5,411 nt of DNA from Acidobacteriaceae bacterium. Lineage in GTDB: Bacteria > Acidobacteriota > Terriglobia > Terriglobales > Acidobacteriaceae. The stretch is taken from the NCBI GenBank assembly GCA_003165455.1, contig PLUJ01000102.1, forward strand, positions 1 to 5,411, in the 5' to 3' direction. Shown one piece after another: positions 4,685 through 5,411 of this stretch (position 1 is the stretch's first letter; the number at the start of each line of letters is the position of its first letter). The notes beneath the pieces are model-generated. The model saw only the letters and a program-made list of their open reading frames with translations, was not told the DNA's origin and ran no database searches. Made by a program: the position numbers and the translations under genes.

Positions 4685-4725
4685 GTTTGCCCTTCTGTAG
4701 GCGCCCGATTCTGCGGGCGGCAAAC
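4685..4725 (+). other. Composite hairpin in the dehydrogenase leader
   Basis: CGCCCG (4702-4707) pairs with CGGGCG (4714-4719) over a 6-nt loop. Directly stacked below it, GTTTGC (4685-4690) pairs with GCAAAC (4720-4725). This gives a 12-bp helix broken only by an 11-nt bulge on the 5' side (4691-4701). No T-tract follows, so it is not an intrinsic terminator. It may be a leader RNA element. Confidence 0.45.
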
Positions 4726-4761
4726 CTCTGGCTCTGCCATTACTAAGTTTCGTCGCTTCAC

Positions 4762-4765
4762 GGAG
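4762..4765 (+). promoter_or_regulatory. Ribosome binding site of the acyl-CoA dehydrogenase gene
   Basis: GGAG lies 6 nt before ATG 4772 and supports that start, which puts the conserved N-terminal helix at the usual distance. Confidence 0.7.
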
Positions 4766-4771
4766 ATCATC

Positions 4772-5411
4772 ATGCCTGCCATTAAATTTCGCGGTGTCGA
4801 TTTCATCCAGTTTGATTCGCTGCTCACCGAAGAGGAGCGCCTGGTTCGCGATACCACCCGCCAGTTCATCGAAGACAACCTCATTCCAATCATCGAAGAG
4901 TGCAACCGTGCCGGGCGCTTCCCGCGCGAACTCGTCAAGCCCATGGCGGATCTTGGCTTCTTCGGCGCTTCGCTGAAAGGCTACGGCTGCGCAGGCATGG
5001 CCAACGTCGAGTATGGACTGATGACGCAGGAACTCGAACGCGGAGACTCCGGCGTCCGCAGCTTCGTCAGCGTCCAGTCCGGACTCTGCATGTATCCAAT
5101 CTACGAATTCGGCAGCGAGGAGCAGAAACAGACCTGGCTCCCTCCCATGCAGAAAGGCGAGAAGCTCGGATGCTTCGGATTAACAGAGCCGGGCTTCGGT
5201 TCCAACCCCGGCGGGATGCTCACGCGTGCCCGCAAAGTCGGAAAGGAATACGTCCTGAACGGCGAGAAAATGTGGATCACCAACGGCTCCATCTCTGACA
5301 TCGCCGTGGTATGGGCGAAAACAGAAGACGACAAGATTCGCGGCTTTCTGGTGGAAAAAGGCACACCCGGTTTCAAGGCTTGGGACGTCCACGGAAAATA
5401 TTCGCTGCGCG
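4772..5411 (+). CDS. gcdH: Glutaryl-CoA dehydrogenase-like acyl-CoA dehydrogenase (5' part)
   Basis: The first 213 codons of a gene that runs off the right edge; the whole family is about 390 aa. It is an FAD-dependent acyl-CoA dehydrogenase. Glutaryl-CoA dehydrogenases oxidise and decarboxylate glutaryl-CoA to crotonyl-CoA in lysine/tryptophan and aromatic degradation. Visible features are an N-terminal helical domain (LTEEERLVRDTTRQFIEDN, 18-36), GDSGVRSFVSVQSGL (91-105), FGSEEQKQTWLPPM (113-126), the FAD/substrate signature CFGLTEPGFGSNPGG (134-148) and WITNGS (168-173). Arg96 and Ser100 correspond to the residues that hold the substrate gamma-carboxylate in human GCDH (Arg94 and Ser98 there), which favours a glutaryl-CoA-type substrate over a plain fatty acyl-CoA. 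The signature has Asn145 where many members have Asp. The catalytic Glu and C-terminal domain lie outside the window, so activity cannot be confirmed. Translation was done by hand because no stop is present. Confidence 0.9.
   Translation, partial: MPAIKFRGVDFIQFDSLLTEEERLVRDTTRQFIEDNLIPIIEECNRAGRFPRELVKPMADLGFFGASLKGYGCAGMANVEYGLMTQELERGDSGVRSFVSVQSGLCMYPIYEFGSEEQKQTWLPPMQKGEKLGCFGLTEPGFGSNPGGMLTRARKVGKEYVLNGEKMWITNGSISDIAVVWAKTEDDKIRGFLVEKGTPGFKAWDVHGKYSLR

Larger units (their letters stand above)
4476..4771. other. Repeat-rich intergenic region between divergent genes
   Basis: These 296 bp separate the divergent zinc-ribbon and dehydrogenase genes. I see no credible gene. There is a direct repeat GCTTGAA-T-GCTTGAA (4529-4543). 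There is also a long inverted repeat AAAATCTGA/TCAGATTTT (4543-4551 and 4613-4621) with CGCGC/GCGCG nested inside (4574-4578 and 4596-4600). A plus-strand promoter candidate and a composite leader hairpin lie nearer the dehydrogenase. Promoters for both genes must lie here. An AT-rich TAAATATT on the minus strand (4521-4528) could be the zinc-ribbon -10, but no good -35 goes with it. Confidence 0.5.

Noticed and set aside
4174..4944. Open minus-strand frame of 256 codons across the intergenic gap
   Set aside because: It overlaps the zinc-ribbon gene and the dehydrogenase 5' end, is low-complexity (Ser/Arg-rich) and resembles no family. The real genes on both sides have good ribosome sites.

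Overview
This window is bacterial chromosome with a moderately high GC content. It holds one tRNA, six complete protein genes on two strands, one small protein gene and the 5' part of a further gene. Acidobacteriota is my best guess for the source. The reasons are a secreted DinB-fold protein, a eukaryote-like pterin synthase pair, a ResA/TlpA lipoprotein and the general codon style. No marker gene settles this, so the assignment is inference.

Layout. Positions 2-83 (minus) are tRNA-Leu(GAG), which touches the left edge. Positions 255-749 (minus) encode a thioredoxin-fold lipoprotein. Only 34 bp away, and divergent, starts a four-gene plus-strand cluster. It comprises a membrane-anchored family 2 glycosyltransferase (784-1857), two tandem 6-pyruvoyl-tetrahydropterin synthase (PTPS) paralogs (1865-2275 and 2367-2789) and GTP cyclohydrolase I, folE (2831-3430). 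After a 170-bp gap with its own promoter-like and repeat elements comes an exported DinB-family protein (3601-4173). A small double-CxxC zinc-ribbon protein (4287-4475, minus) converges on it across a strong intrinsic terminator. A 296-bp gap rich in inverted repeats then leads to a glutaryl-CoA-dehydrogenase-like acyl-CoA dehydrogenase (4772 to beyond the right edge).

How the genes fit together. FolE makes 7,8-dihydroneopterin triphosphate from GTP, and PTPS converts that to 6-pyruvoyl-tetrahydropterin. Both PTPS copies carry the CX5HGH zinc/cysteine motif of the tetrahydrobiopterin-type enzymes, not the CX3HGH of the queuosine enzyme QueD. The cluster therefore looks like a reduced-pterin (BH4-like) pathway and not a preQ0 pathway. 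The second PTPS has glycine where the catalytic Asp is expected, so the pair may be functionally divided. The glycosyltransferase lies 7 bp upstream of the first PTPS. It may act on a lipid or carotenoid, as its closest recognisable architecture (CrtQ-like) suggests, or it may be linked to pterin glycosylation, which is speculative. The four cluster genes lack visible Shine-Dalgarno sequences, while dinB, the zinc-ribbon gene and the dehydrogenase gene have good ones.

The most interesting points are the divergent tandem PTPS pair with one altered catalytic site, the CrtQ-like glycosyltransferase joined to it, and the structured non-coding stretches before dinB and before the dehydrogenase gene.
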